Positions 15,154-24,356 of a stretch of DNA of 64,000 bases are shown in pieces. Where the stretch lies: NCBI RefSeq assembly GCF_000374025.1, contig NZ_KB893186.1, positions 80,366 through 144,365 of the forward strand, in the 5' to 3' direction. Position 1 is the stretch's first letter. Each line of letters begins with the position of its first letter. Position numbers and translations under genes: made by a program. The notes under the pieces were generated by a model. It had not been told where the DNA came from. It ran no database searches and worked only from the letters and a program-made list of their open reading frames with translations. This stretch comes from Spirosoma panaciterrae DSM 21099 (GTDB lineage: Bacteria > Bacteroidota > Bacteroidia > Cytophagales > Spirosomataceae).

Positions 15154-18039
15154 TTACTGACTTACGGCGTCCATAAATTTTATTGTCGACAGCGACATTA
15201 AGGGCTGAATTGACTTGGCCTTGTCATTTTTGAAGACAAAGTAAACGTCGTGTATGCCCTCGGTATCCTTCAGCGTCATTTTAACCGATGGAATCGGCCG
15301 TCTGAATGGATTGGCGGGGGGCGGGGTAGCGCCCGCAGTGGCTGATGTACTTTTTGGCGCCCCGGCAGCCGGTTGATTTGCCGCTCCCGATTCCATTTGC
15401 GCCATCAGCTTCGCCATATCTACCTCAGGTGCCACTTCCAGCGTAGCTTCACCAATCATTGGGCCCGTGGGCGAATCAATGTGTACTTCAATCGTGCCGC
15501 CTGCGCTCCCTTCCCGGCGCTGAGCCGAGGCATTCAGGTCGAGTTTTTTGATCCCGGTCAGGTCAAGTTTTTGAAAACCGATGTATGAATTAGCGTACGG
15601 AATCACGTTCATTCCAGCCCCCATGCCCCGTGCTTTCAGCTCTGCTCCCTTCACAACGGCTGCACTCGAGGCATACACCTGAGCACTGCGAAGTACAATC
15701 AGGTTCTCAGAGGTTTGCGCCGGAATGCCTTTGCCCCCTCGGTCGGTGTAAGCGGCTCGCACCAATACGGACCCCTGCCCGTTGTCGCCTTCAGGCAATT
15801 TAACCACATAGGTTCCTTTCGTTGGCAACGTGCTGAACGTTTTCTCATTGCTGTTCAGGATATACTTCACAATGGTTTCGGCATCGGCTACCGACATAGC
15901 CGGGTGTCCGGGCATTGCCACATCACCCCAAACCCCTACACCACCATTGCGAATTTTCTTGACGAGTTTCTCGGTTGCATCGGCACTGCCCTTGTATTTG
16001 GTAGCAATGGCCGTAAACATCGGCCCTACTGATTTCGTAGCTACCTGATGACAAACTTTACAATCGCTCTGGGCGATAAGAGCTTGCGCCACAGCGTACT
16101 GTGTGGAGGCATCCACACTTCGCTGACCCTGAACCACCTCCGCATAATCGAACCCTTCGGAGGTATAATCAATACTCATAGCCACTCGGGCCGGTGTAAT
16201 TTTACCATCCGTCAGGCTACCATCCTCTTTATCGTCGACATTAACCGCGTATTGAATGGGCTGGTTCGGGAAGAAGAACGTTTTGTTGCCGGTCAGATTT
16301 ACAGCCACGGACGGTGGTTCATTGCCCGCAATAATTTTCACCGACTGGCTGTTAGAGGCTCCTTTTGGGTCAGTTACCGTAAGTTGGGCAGTATACACAC
16401 CTGGCTTGTCGAAGGTTACGGCAGGATTGGCTTCATTAAACACTTTCGGAGCCACACCTGGTGCCGATACTTTCCACTGATATTTCAGTTTATCGCCATC
16501 ATAGTCTTTCGTGCCATCGGCCAGCAGGGTTAACTTCAGCGGAACCGTTCCACCCTGTTTACTGGCCGATGCAAACACGATTGGCTTCCGGTTGCCCCCA
16601 TTGTATTCGATCCGCACCAGTCGGGAGTTGTTACTTTTCCGGAACCAGTTGCTTCCATATTCCAGTACATACATATCCCCGTCCGGGCCAAACTTCATAT
16701 CAATTGGTTCAACCGGGTGGTAACTAGGCAGGAAACGTTCCATCGATTTATAATTGCCCTCTGCATCCATCGTGATGGCCATAATCCAGCCTCTTGAGAA
16801 ATCAGTGGCAATCCATTTGCCTTCGTAATAAGCCGGCCAGGGGCGCTTGGCTCCTTTGAAGTCGGCCTGGTGGTAGATCGGTCCCCCCGTTGCCGACCGA
16901 GACCCCGTGCCGACCAAAGGAAATTCTTCCGAAACGCCATACGGGTAATAGATGAACGAAGGAGCCACGGGGGGTAACTCCCGCAACCCTGTGTTATTGG
17001 GCGAAGTATTGACCAGATGATCGGGGTCTTTTTTCTCCAGTGGCTTCTTTTCGGCATAATCATATACCGGGAATGCCTGCCGATTGCCGACAAACCACGG
17101 CCAGCCGAAATTACCGGGTTTCCGGGCCTGGTTCAACTCATCATACCCCCTTGGACCAATTTCTGAGTCGGAGGTTGCATCCGGGCCAACTTCCCCCCAG
17201 TACACATAGCCCGTTTTGCTGTCGATCGAAATACGCCAGGCATTCCGGTGCCCCATCGAATAAATCTCAGGGCGGGCCTTAGCCGTTCCTTTCGGAAAAA
17301 GGTTTCCATCGGGAATGGTGTAGGTTCCATCGGGCTGAGGATGGATGCGCAGGATTTTCCCCCGCAGATCGTCGGTATTTCCGGCATGTCCCTGATCGTC
17401 CCAACTACTGCGGCCAGGACGCTCGTCGGTTTGAGCCGCCTGCTGGTTGCCCGTGTTGTTGCCAACGGTCAGATAGAGATTCCCGGTCCGGTCCCAGGTC
17501 ATGCCGCCACCCGTATGGCAGCACACTTCGCGCTGCGTGGGCACTTCGAGCATTACTTTCTCCGACTTGTCGACCAGTTTACCATCCCGCAATTCCCAGC
17601 GGGTCAGGATATGTTTTTTCTCGGTTGGATGTGCGTAATACAGATACACCCAGTGATTCTGCTCAAAATTGGGATCGAGACTTAACCCCATCAGCCCCTC
17701 TTCAGCTTCCGTCACCCGCCCTTCGGCCGAGGTGTATTTGGTATTGACCGGGATGGTAGCAATCAGGTCGACCGTTTTGGTAATCGGGTCATATTTTTTG
17801 AAAGCCCCTTTCCGTTCGATGATATAGGCCGTCCCATCTTTGGCGACTTCAAACACCATGGGTTCATCAAGATCTTCGGCCAGAACAACGGGGGTAAATC
17901 GGCTCTCGTCGGGCTTCATGGTCCCTTCATCGACCACAAACGACGCCAGGCCCACCACCAGCAGACTATTCAACGCCACGGTATACGGCCGTTTCCAGCG
18001 TGTCAGCCAGGTTTTTCGGGTAAAATTAGATTGATTCAT
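15154..18039 (-). CDS. PQQ-type sugar dehydrogenase fused to PKD, cytochrome c and C-terminal carbohydrate-binding-like domains
   Basis: A 961-residue exported protein. Residues 20-36 form a signal or membrane anchor. About 45-475 is a six-bladed soluble glucose/sorbosone-dehydrogenase propeller (EEGLMGLSLDPNF, CCHTGGGMTW, SMGHRNAWRISID, GPDGDMYVLEYG). About 485-575 is a PKD domain (DYDGDKLKYQWKV ... TVTDPKGASNSQSV). A single-haem cytochrome c domain follows, with CKVCH at 660-664 and a likely distal Met in the MPGHPAM segment (709-715). About 785-955 resembles a CBM6-like sandwich (LKARGMGAGM, GFQKLDLTGI, IEVHIDSPTGPMIGE). The architecture suggests oxidation of a sugar or glycan end at the cell surface with electrons passed through its own haem. 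It lies 10 bp downstream of a Tat-exported isomerase-like gene. Confidence 0.88.
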   Translation of the reverse strand: MNQSNFTRKTWLTRWKRPYTVALNSLLVVGLASFVVDEGTMKPDESRFTPVVLAEDLDEPMVFEVAKDGTAYIIERKGAFKKYDPITKTVDLIATIPVNTKYTSAEGRVTEAEEGLMGLSLDPNFEQNHWVYLYYAHPTEKKHILTRWELRDGKLVDKSEKVMLEVPTQREVCCHTGGGMTWDRTGNLYLTVGNNTGNQQAAQTDERPGRSSWDDQGHAGNTDDLRGKILRIHPQPDGTYTIPDGNLFPKGTAKARPEIYSMGHRNAWRISIDSKTGYVYWGEVGPDATSDSEIGPRGYDELNQARKPGNFGWPWFVGNRQAFPVYDYAEKKPLEKKDPDHLVNTSPNNTGLRELPPVAPSFIYYPYGVSEEFPLVGTGSRSATGGPIYHQADFKGAKRPWPAYYEGKWIATDFSRGWIMAITMDAEGNYKSMERFLPSYHPVEPIDMKFGPDGDMYVLEYGSNWFRKSNNSRLVRIEYNGGNRKPIVFASASKQGGTVPLKLTLLADGTKDYDGDKLKYQWKVSAPGVAPKVFNEANPAVTFDKPGVYTAQLTVTDPKGASNSQSVKIIAGNEPPSVAVNLTGNKTFFFPNQPIQYAVNVDDKEDGSLTDGKITPARVAMSIDYTSEGFDYAEVVQGQRSVDASTQYAVAQALIAQSDCKVCHQVATKSVGPMFTAIATKYKGSADATEKLVKKIRNGGVGVWGDVAMPGHPAMSVADAETIVKYILNSNEKTFSTLPTKGTYVVKLPEGDNGQGSVLVRAAYTDRGGKGIPAQTSENLIVLRSAQVYASSAAVVKGAELKARGMGAGMNVIPYANSYIGFQKLDLTGIKKLDLNASAQRREGSAGGTIEVHIDSPTGPMIGEATLEVAPEVDMAKLMAQMESGAANQPAAGAPKSTSATAGATPPPANPFRRPIPSVKMTLKDTEGIHDVYFVFKNDKAKSIQPLMSLSTIKFMDAVSQ

Positions 18040-18049
18040 AACAAAGGGA

Positions 18050-19021
18050 TTAAGCCTGTAGGTTCTTTAAATACGTATAGCTGGTTGTAATACTCTCAAT
18101 GGGCTGAGCCGCCATATCCTGCTCTACAAAGAAATACTTTAAACCTGCTGTTTTGGCAGCCGCGAACGCGCTTTTGAAATCCACAACGCCGTTGCCTACT
18201 TCGGTAATCGTTTTCAGGTCGGACTTTATATCTTTGATATGCCAGAGTGGGAAACGACCGGGATGCTCTGCAAACAACTTGACGGGGTCTTTACCGGCTT
18301 TGACGGCCCAGGCCAGATCCAGTTCCATCTTCACCAGCTCTTTATCAGTTTGTGAAAGTATCAGCTCATACGGCGTTTTGCCCCCTTCTACAGGATCGAA
18401 TTCGGTAGCATGGTTATGATAGGCAAAGCCAATACCTGCTTTTTTACAGGCTTCACCCGTTTTCTGAAATACCTCAATCGACTTCTGAATTTCGTCGAGG
18501 GTAGCCACGGGTGTACTGGCGCATACGAGGTACGACAAGCCCCCTTCACCCGCCTGATCGACCAGTTCCTTATAATTATCGCGCAGATTGAGCATGGGAG
18601 GCATCTTGGAAAAATCCATCGCTGGCCGTTGTGCGCCAGCTACTGGTCCGCCCCCCGGTGTTCCGGTAGTGCTGGCCGGTGGTGTGGGCCGTGGCCGGAA
18701 AGGTGCTCCACCGGCATGATGCCCACGCCATTTCATCCCCAAGTCCTCTACCACTTTTTTAAACTCCCTGGCCGTATAGCCATAATATCCACCTTTCAGG
18801 CTAAATGCCGATTCCACCTCTTTATAACCGATAGCGGCTACTTTTTCGAGCGTTCCTTTGGGATCTTCGCTCATTGGTCGAAACAGGGTAAACAACTGTA
18901 AACCAATGGGCCGGGAAGCCATTGGTCCCATAAGCGACGTAGCCTGAGACAGTTGTGGCAATACAAAGCTCCCTAAGGTCAACGCTCCCGCATCACGTAG
19001 GAACGAACGTCTGGTTTTCAT
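18050..19021 (-). CDS. Tat-exported sugar phosphate isomerase/epimerase-like TIM barrel
   Basis: A 323-residue protein. The N-terminus MKTRRSFLRDAGALTLGSFV is a twin-arginine signal (RRSFLR). The mature part is a xylose-isomerase-like TIM barrel: PIGLQLFTLF, IGYKEVESAFSLKGGYYGYT, GIGFAYHNHATEFDPVEGGK, KMELDLAWAVKAGKDPV, PLWHIKDI, LKYFFVEQD. The acidic and His residues in YHNHATEF, ELDLAW, WHIKD and FVEQD are the expected metal site. A Pro/Gly-rich linker (about 105-135) interrupts the barrel. Substrate unknown; sugar-keto or hydroxypyruvate-isomerase-like activities are typical. It precedes the sugar dehydrogenase by 10 bp, so the two are likely one operon acting in the periplasm. Confidence 0.88.
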   Translation of the reverse strand: MKTRRSFLRDAGALTLGSFVLPQLSQATSLMGPMASRPIGLQLFTLFRPMSEDPKGTLEKVAAIGYKEVESAFSLKGGYYGYTAREFKKVVEDLGMKWRGHHAGGAPFRPRPTPPASTTGTPGGGPVAGAQRPAMDFSKMPPMLNLRDNYKELVDQAGEGGLSYLVCASTPVATLDEIQKSIEVFQKTGEACKKAGIGFAYHNHATEFDPVEGGKTPYELILSQTDKELVKMELDLAWAVKAGKDPVKLFAEHPGRFPLWHIKDIKSDLKTITEVGNGVVDFKSAFAAAKTAGLKYFFVEQDMAAQPIESITTSYTYLKNLQA

Positions 19022-19283
19022 AGGCTGGTTTGTTAGGTTTTCGACAGGAATTACGCTATCGAATCATGTAGAAATACAAATTATCAATCAAATCAACAGC
19101 AGTTTAGGCACTCTCGGAAATGCAATAGACCGGAAGCTCACAAACATCGGCAGACAGCCCGTTTCAACCGACGAATCTGCCCGGCAAATCCATATCCTCC
19201 AAATCAGGTCCTTCATTGGGCGAGTATCCTGCCGAAAAGCAACAATCTCCCGGATACTACCTCCGAAAGTACCTGAATTTTTC
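19022..19283. other. Intergenic region between proS and the Tat-isomerase gene
   Basis: Together with the terminator that follows it, about 330 bp separate these two leftward genes. A 78-residue frame here has no family features. The stretch presumably holds the promoter of the isomerase-dehydrogenase pair; no -7 match was recognised. Confidence 0.5.
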
Positions 19284-19319
19284 TGCAAAAAAATGGGGTC
19301 CGGTACGTACCGGACCCCA
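19284..19319 (-). terminator. Rho-independent terminator of proS
   Basis: A perfect 26-bp palindrome (19294-19319; left arm TGGGGTCCGGTAC) is followed on the minus strand by seven U residues (complement of the A-run 19287-19293). It lies 35 bp after the proS stop. Confidence 0.9.
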
Positions 19320-19354
19320 ACCAATGCCCTAACAAGGGTATTATCTGCTGCTGC

Positions 19355-20824
19355 TTAATACGCCCGGGCAAAAACCACTCGCCCCTTCGACGGTTTTCCG
19401 GAATACACACAAACCCCTTCTTCTGGCTTCTGGTCGAAAGGAATGCAACGTATCGTCGCTTTGGTCGCTTCTTTGATGGCTTCCTCAGTTTCCGAAGTAC
19501 CATCCCAGTGCGCCAGTACGAAACCATTCTCTATCTGCGTCTGGAACTCCTCAAACGTATCGACGGTAACGGTATGCTCCTCCCGAAACGCTTTAGCTTT
19601 GTTGTAAATCGTTTGTTGAATATCCTCCAGCAAGGCTTTAATTCGTTCGGTGAGCCCATAGAAGGGCACCGTTTCTTTCGTTTTCAGATCACGGCGGGCA
19701 ATTTCAACGGTGCCATTTTCCAGATCACGGCCACCCATTGCCAGCCGTATAGGAACGCCACGGAGCTCATATTCAGCGAATTTCCAGCCAGGTTTATTGG
19801 CATCCGAATCATCGTATTTAACCGAAACCCCGGCTTTGCGAAGTTCCTGAACGAATGGTTTAATCTTAGCCGAAATCTGTTCAAGTTGTTCTTCCGTTCG
19901 GTAAATCGGCACAATAACCACTTGAATTGGCGCCAGTTTGGGAGGCAGCACCAACCCATCGTCGTCGGAATGAGCCATGATCAATGCCCCCATCAGCCGG
20001 GTCGAAACGCCCCAGGAAGTCCCCCATACATAATCCAACTGATTCTGTTTGTTGAGGAACTGTACATCGAACGCTTTCGCGAAATTCTGCCCTAAAAAGT
20101 GAGAAGTACCCGCCTGAAGGGCTTTGCCATCCTGCATCATCGCTTCAATACACAGGGTATCTTCCGCGCCGGCAAAACGCTCATTCGGTGTTTTAGAGCC
20201 TTTGATGACCGGCACGGCCATCCATTCTTCGGCAAACTGGGCGTACACATCGAGCATTTGCCGGGTTTCGGCCTGTGCTTCTTCGGCAGTGGCATGGGCT
20301 GTGTGGCCTTCCTGCCAGAGGAATTCGGCTGTTCGCAGGAAAATTCGTGTACGCATTTCCCAACGAACCACATTGGCCCACTGGTTGATAAGCAACGGCA
20401 GATCACGGTACGACTGAATCCAGTTTTTGTAGGTACTCCAGATAACCGTTTCTGAGGTGGGCCGTACAATAAGTTCTTCTTCCAGTTTCGCTTCCGGGTC
20501 TACAATTACCCCCGAGCCATCCTCGGCATTTTTCAACCGATAATGGGTCACAACAGCGCATTCTTTGGCAAAGCCCTCAACGTGCGATGCCTCCTTGCTC
20601 AGGTACGATTTTGGAATGAACAAAGGGAAATAGGCGTTGGTATGGCCCGTTTCCTTGAACATATCGTCCAGTGCCCGCTGCATTTTTTCCCAGATCGAAA
20701 ATCCATATGGTTTGATAACCATACAGCCGCGAACCGCCGAATTTTCGGCCAGATCGGCTTTTTTAATTAACTCATTGTACCACTCGGAGTAGTTTTCACT
20801 ACGGGACGGAATTGCTTTAGCCAT
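19355..20824 (-). CDS. proS: Proline--tRNA ligase, archaeal/eukaryotic (type 3) form
   Basis: A 489-residue class II aminoacyl-tRNA synthetase charging tRNA-Pro. Class II motifs are visible: [21 protein letters not shown] before motif 1, [10 protein letters not shown] with the TSE ATP/proline site, [22 protein letters not shown] (motif 2) and [24 protein letters not shown] (motif 3). The anticodon-binding domain ([11 protein letters not shown]) begins near residue 300. It lacks the YbaK-like editing insertion of the bacterial long form and is of the short form common in Bacteroidota. The C-terminus ([10 protein letters not shown]) with conserved Tyr is intact. Monocistronic, with its own terminator. 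Confidence 0.95.
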   Translation of the reverse strand: MAKAIPSRSENYSEWYNELIKKADLAENSAVRGCMVIKPYGFSIWEKMQRALDDMFKETGHTNAYFPLFIPKSYLSKEASHVEGFAKECAVVTHYRLKNAEDGSGVIVDPEAKLEEELIVRPTSETVIWSTYKNWIQSYRDLPLLINQWANVVRWEMRTRIFLRTAEFLWQEGHTAHATAEEAQAETRQMLDVYAQFAEEWMAVPVIKGSKTPNERFAGAEDTLCIEAMMQDGKALQAGTSHFLGQNFAKAFDVQFLNKQNQLDYVWGTSWGVSTRLMGALIMAHSDDDGLVLPPKLAPIQVVIVPIYRTEEQLEQISAKIKPFVQELRKAGVSVKYDDSDANKPGWKFAEYELRGVPIRLAMGGRDLENGTVEIARRDLKTKETVPFYGLTERIKALLEDIQQTIYNKAKAFREEHTVTVDTFEEFQTQIENGFVLAHWDGTSETEEAIKEATKATIRCIPFDQKPEEGVCVYSGKPSKGRVVFARAY

Positions 20825-20999
20825 ACAATTGACGTTTGACGTTCGACCTCCGACAACTTAAGTTGACTTTTTAGCATGGCAAACCGCACGATAACTGTCT
20901 GCCCATCAGCCAACATCACTCGTCAGATGACAAACTTCAAACTAATTTTAGAAACGAATTAAACCTTAATTAACTATTTGGAGTCTAATAGGAAAGAAG

Positions 21000-21029
21000 T
21001 TGCAAAGATAAGTTTTTGCTCTATTTTTG
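21000..21029 (+). promoter_or_regulatory. Consensus Bacteroidota promoter
   Basis: TTG at 21000-21002, a 19-bp spacer and TATTTTTG at 21022-21029, a full match to TANNTTTG. Predicted start of transcription is near 21036, giving a leader of about 75 nt before the lipoprotein ATG. Confidence 0.7.
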
Positions 21030-21109
21030 TAATTAAACCAGTCAATCCTGTGTTATAGTATTGACGTGGTAGTAAGCATAAGCTTTTTTACGTTTAATTC
21101 CCTTGCCAA

Positions 21110-22393
21110 ATGAAAACGCAACGACTATATTCTTATCTGACGTTGGCTGCGCTGCTGAGCATCTGGAGTTGTACCTCCAGTCGGCAAACAGCACAGAACG
21201 CCAGTGATGTAGATGATTTGTATGGCAGTGCCGGTGGTTCGCCAGTGTATGCCAGCAACCGTCAGTCCGATGATTTCAGTGCGCAGCCGTATAGCCGCTC
21301 ACAACGTCAGCAGCGGTTGAACCGCAATGCGAATCCTGATTACAACGACGAACAGCAAGGCTTCAATTCCAACACGGATGACTATTACACGGAATTGAGC
21401 GCCCGTAAGCTGAACCGTGGCCTCTCCCCCGATCCGGGCTGGAACGACGACGGGACGAATGCCTATAACTCCGGTTTTGTTAATGGCTACAATGCCGCAA
21501 CGACTTCGGCTTATAGCTGGAATCGCTGGGGATTCAACAACACTGGTTTTTATTCGGGTCTGGGTTTAGGCTTAGGCATGGGTGCTTTTGGTTATGGGTA
21601 TCCGGGATTCAGTTTTGGATTCGGCAGTCCGTTTTACCGACCATATGCGTATAGCCCATTCTATTCGCCCTTCGGATATGGCAGTTACTATGATCCGTTT
21701 TACAGCTCGTTTGCCTACGGCTATGGTGGCTACTACAGTCCGTTCTATTCTTCGTATTACGGCTATGGCGGCTTCTACAACCCTATCTACGTAAACAACG
21801 TATACGTGTCGGGTGCGGATCCATATCGTAACCGGACTTACAACCGGACTTTTGAGCGGTCGTCTGGGCGTTATACCTCTTCCTTCGACAATTCGGCCCG
21901 TTCCTACAATTCCAATGGTGGTCGTGCGGCAGCAACGAATACCAGCCGGGGCGATGGTTACTATGCTCGTCCTAGCAACGGCAGCAGCCGGGGCAACTAT
22001 TATTACGATAACAGTGCCAGCAGCAACGGTCGGGTAAGCGCTAACTCAGCCGCTCCATCCTACAACAGCAACTCCGGAAGTTCGGAATACTATTCTCGTC
22101 CACGCGAAAGCAGCCGGGGTAGCTATACGCCATCAGGTGGTAACTTTACAGGCGGCAACAATCGTAGCAGTTACCAAAGCCAGAGCTATAGCCAGCCAAG
22201 CTTCAATCAGCCAAGCCGAGGCAGCTATCAGCAATCGCAGCCCAGCTTCAGTCAGCCGAGCCACAACCAACCGAGCTTTAACAGTGCGCCAAGTCGCAGT
22301 TTCAGCTCGCCCAGCTTCAGCGCCCCCAGTGGTGGTGGCGGTGGTGGCTTCTCGGGTGGCGGTGGTCACTCAGGCGGCCGTGGCCCACGCTAA
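21110..22393 (+). CDS. Tyr/Gly/Ser/Asn-rich lipoprotein, low-complexity
   Basis: A 427-residue protein. The signal peptide MKTQRLYSYLTLAALLSIWSC ends in a lipobox-like IWSC, making it a probable lipoprotein anchored by Cys21. After an acidic and polar stretch (30-130), residues about 150-240 are dominated by Tyr, Gly, Phe, Ser and Pro (SPFYSPFGYGSYYDPFYSSF), and 240-400 by Ser/Asn/Gln repeats such as QPSFNQPSRGSYQQSQPSFS, closing in a Gly run. Such composition suggests an intrinsically disordered, surface or adhesive protein. No enzymatic domain is recognised. It has its own consensus promoter and an immediate terminator. Confidence 0.75.
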   Translation: MKTQRLYSYLTLAALLSIWSCTSSRQTAQNASDVDDLYGSAGGSPVYASNRQSDDFSAQPYSRSQRQQRLNRNANPDYNDEQQGFNSNTDDYYTELSARKLNRGLSPDPGWNDDGTNAYNSGFVNGYNAATTSAYSWNRWGFNNTGFYSGLGLGLGMGAFGYGYPGFSFGFGSPFYRPYAYSPFYSPFGYGSYYDPFYSSFAYGYGGYYSPFYSSYYGYGGFYNPIYVNNVYVSGADPYRNRTYNRTFERSSGRYTSSFDNSARSYNSNGGRAAATNTSRGDGYYARPSNGSSRGNYYYDNSASSNGRVSANSAAPSYNSNSGSSEYYSRPRESSRGSYTPSGGNFTGGNNRSSYQSQSYSQPSFNQPSRGSYQQSQPSFSQPSHNQPSFNSAPSRSFSSPSFSAPSGGGGGGFSGGGGHSGGRGPR

Positions 22394-22416
22394 TACACTT
22401 GCTTAAAATTTGATAA

Positions 22417-22453
22417 AAAATCCCCGCTAGTTAGGACAATTAGCGGGGATTTT
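22417..22453. terminator. Bidirectional terminator hairpin
   Basis: AAAATCCCCGCTA (22417-22429) pairs perfectly with TAGCGGGGATTTT (22441-22453) around an 11-nt loop, with further A/T flanks on both sides. It starts 24 bp after the lipoprotein stop. Confidence 0.88.
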
Positions 22454-22551
22454 CGTTTTAGTTACGATTAGTTTATCGTTTTTACCTAAAGCTTGTCCAA
22501 TGAGGGTGCGAATCGCTGGTAGTTATCCCGTTTCACTTAAACGATCCTCTC

Positions 22552-22583
22552 TTGATCTGGCATTAAACCCTAAACTAATTTTA
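22552..22583 (+). promoter_or_regulatory. Possible promoter of the FadL-like gene
   Basis: TTG at 22552-22554, a 21-bp spacer and TAATTTTA at 22576-22583, differing from TANNTTTG only at the last base. About 87 bp before the ATG. Confidence 0.4.
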
Positions 22584-22670
22584 TCCCGATTAAACGTTTA
22601 TACGTTATGGTGTTCTAATGCGTATACCTATCGCATGATCCACCAACCGCTTTTATAAAGCTTTAAGAAC

Positions 22671-24242
22671 ATGACTAAACCGTTTTATTTTACAGTGGCC
22701 TTAGGGTTACTTTCGCATCTGGCCTTTAGCCAGGGAGCGTCGTATGAATATGCCGATGATGCATTTCGCTATTCCGATTTCAGTCAGAATGGTACCGCCC
22801 GATTTCGGGGTATTGGGGGGAATCATGCCGCTCTGGGTGGCGATGCGAGTAATTTGTCAGGCAACCCCGCAGGGCTGGCATTCTACAACCGCTCTGAGCT
22901 AAGTATCAGTCCGATGTTTACCTCGGCCAATAACCAGAATACATTTTTGGGGTCACAAATCAATAGTAGTGCCGGTAAGGTAAGTATTGGTCAGTTTGGG
23001 TTGATATTGCCCGGAAGCAGTAATGGGAGTCGTCGATGGCGACGTTCGGCCTTTGGGGTTAGCTATTCCCAGAATGTCAATTTTTTTGATTACGTCGATG
23101 CACGTGGGCTGAATAACAACCCGAACTCGTCCATTGCCCAAACGTATATCAATGCAGCTAATTCGGCAGCGTACAGCGAGAAAGAACTAAGCGACTCGTT
23201 TTATCCAAATAGTAAACAGGCCGATTTTCGGGAAGCGGCTGCCTATGGACTATACCTGATCAACCCAACCGACCTTGGCAACAATGGTTCAGGCCCTCCC
23301 TACACACGCTATGATGCAACCGTTCAGAAAGATCAGCGATCAACCATCAGCCGTTCGGGCACCAATTCGCAATGGACATTCTCGTATGCAGGCAATTTAG
23401 ACGATAAGTTTTATATCGGTGGCTCCCTGGCTTTAACCCACCTCCGCTATTCGTCGGAAGTTGCTTTTCTGGAAACCCCGGTCAACGGAAAGGTTTTTAC
23501 CAATTACGGCCAAACCAATCGACTCGATGTAAAAGGAAGCGGCATCAATGCATCGCTTGGGTTTATTTATAAGATTGTCCCTCAGTTTCAGGTAGGTGGT
23601 ACGATTATCTCGCCAACGATCAGCAGTGCCAATGAAACATTTGGTCAAACCCTGAATGCCGTTGCAAAAGATCCAAAGTTGGTACTGACCACCAACTACG
23701 TAGATGTAGTCGACCCTTCCAATGATTTCAACTACACCCTGCAAACCCCATTACGGGCGTCGGGCGGAGCCACGTATTTTCTGGGAAATGGTAAGATCGG
23801 ATTCCTGACGGCTACAGCCGAATATGTCAACTATCAGGGGATGCGGGTTCGTACAACGGCCTTTACCAATCAACAGGATAACACCGATTTCAAAAATGAT
23901 GTGAAGCGATTCGTACAGGACACCTATCAAAATGTGTTCAACGTTCGGGGAGGTGCCGAAATCAGAGCGGGCATCTTACGCGTTCGGGCCGGTGTTGCCT
24001 ACTTGCCCAGTGCGTATAAAATTGACCTGGATCGGGTCGCCAAAGCGGATCGTTCGAAGCTTATACTTTCGGCCGGATTAGGGGTTCGTAACGATCGCTT
24101 CTTTGCGGATCTATCGGGTTCATACCTGACCTACAAATCAGGCTATTCCCCTTTTGAATTGCCCAACAGTTCGGATACGCCAACCGTTGCCACCAACAAT
24201 CGGTATACGAACCTCATGCTGTCGATGGGGGTATTTTTTTAA
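22671..24242 (+). CDS. OmpP1/FadL/TodX family outer-membrane transporter
   Basis: A 523-residue beta-barrel with signal peptide MTKPFYFTVALGLLSHLAFS, cleaved probably before QGASYEY. The N-terminal region RFRGIGGNHAALGGDASNLS followed by GNPAGLAFYNRSELSISP is the Bacteroidota FadL-like signature, in which the NPAG motif forms part of the hatch. The remainder is alternating polar/hydrophobic strands (FYIGGSLALTHLRY, FQVGGTIISPTISS), and the last strand, LMLSMGVFF, ends in Phe as outer-membrane proteins do. The family admits hydrophobic compounds such as fatty acids or aromatics; the ligand here is unknown. It converges on a hybrid sensor gene, separated by a strong hairpin. Confidence 0.85.
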   Translation: MTKPFYFTVALGLLSHLAFSQGASYEYADDAFRYSDFSQNGTARFRGIGGNHAALGGDASNLSGNPAGLAFYNRSELSISPMFTSANNQNTFLGSQINSSAGKVSIGQFGLILPGSSNGSRRWRRSAFGVSYSQNVNFFDYVDARGLNNNPNSSIAQTYINAANSAAYSEKELSDSFYPNSKQADFREAAAYGLYLINPTDLGNNGSGPPYTRYDATVQKDQRSTISRSGTNSQWTFSYAGNLDDKFYIGGSLALTHLRYSSEVAFLETPVNGKVFTNYGQTNRLDVKGSGINASLGFIYKIVPQFQVGGTIISPTISSANETFGQTLNAVAKDPKLVLTTNYVDVVDPSNDFNYTLQTPLRASGGATYFLGNGKIGFLTATAEYVNYQGMRVRTTAFTNQQDNTDFKNDVKRFVQDTYQNVFNVRGGAEIRAGILRVRAGVAYLPSAYKIDLDRVAKADRSKLILSAGLGVRNDRFFADLSGSYLTYKSGYSPFELPNSSDTPTVATNNRYTNLMLSMGVFF

Positions 24243-24256
24243 CGTAATTGGGTGCG

Positions 24257-24324
24257 AGAAATGCGAAGTGAGCATGGCAGGTGCATACTGATAAATGCAT
24301 CTGCCATGCTCACTTCGCATTTCT
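24257..24324. terminator. 30-bp stem-loop between convergent genes
   Basis: Arms 24257-24286 and 24295-24324 pair over 30 bp with one G.U wobble around an 8-nt loop; the outer 24 bp (from AGAAATGCGAAG) are exact. It lies between the stops of the FadL-like gene and the hybrid sensor gene and can serve both. Confidence 0.75.
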
Positions 24325-24356
24325 AATCTATGAAAAGACATGAGCCCTTGAAAGCG

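Noticed and set aside
19088..19324. 78-residue frame between proS and the Tat-isomerase gene
   Set aside because: It overlaps the proS terminator and shows no family similarity or plausible context.
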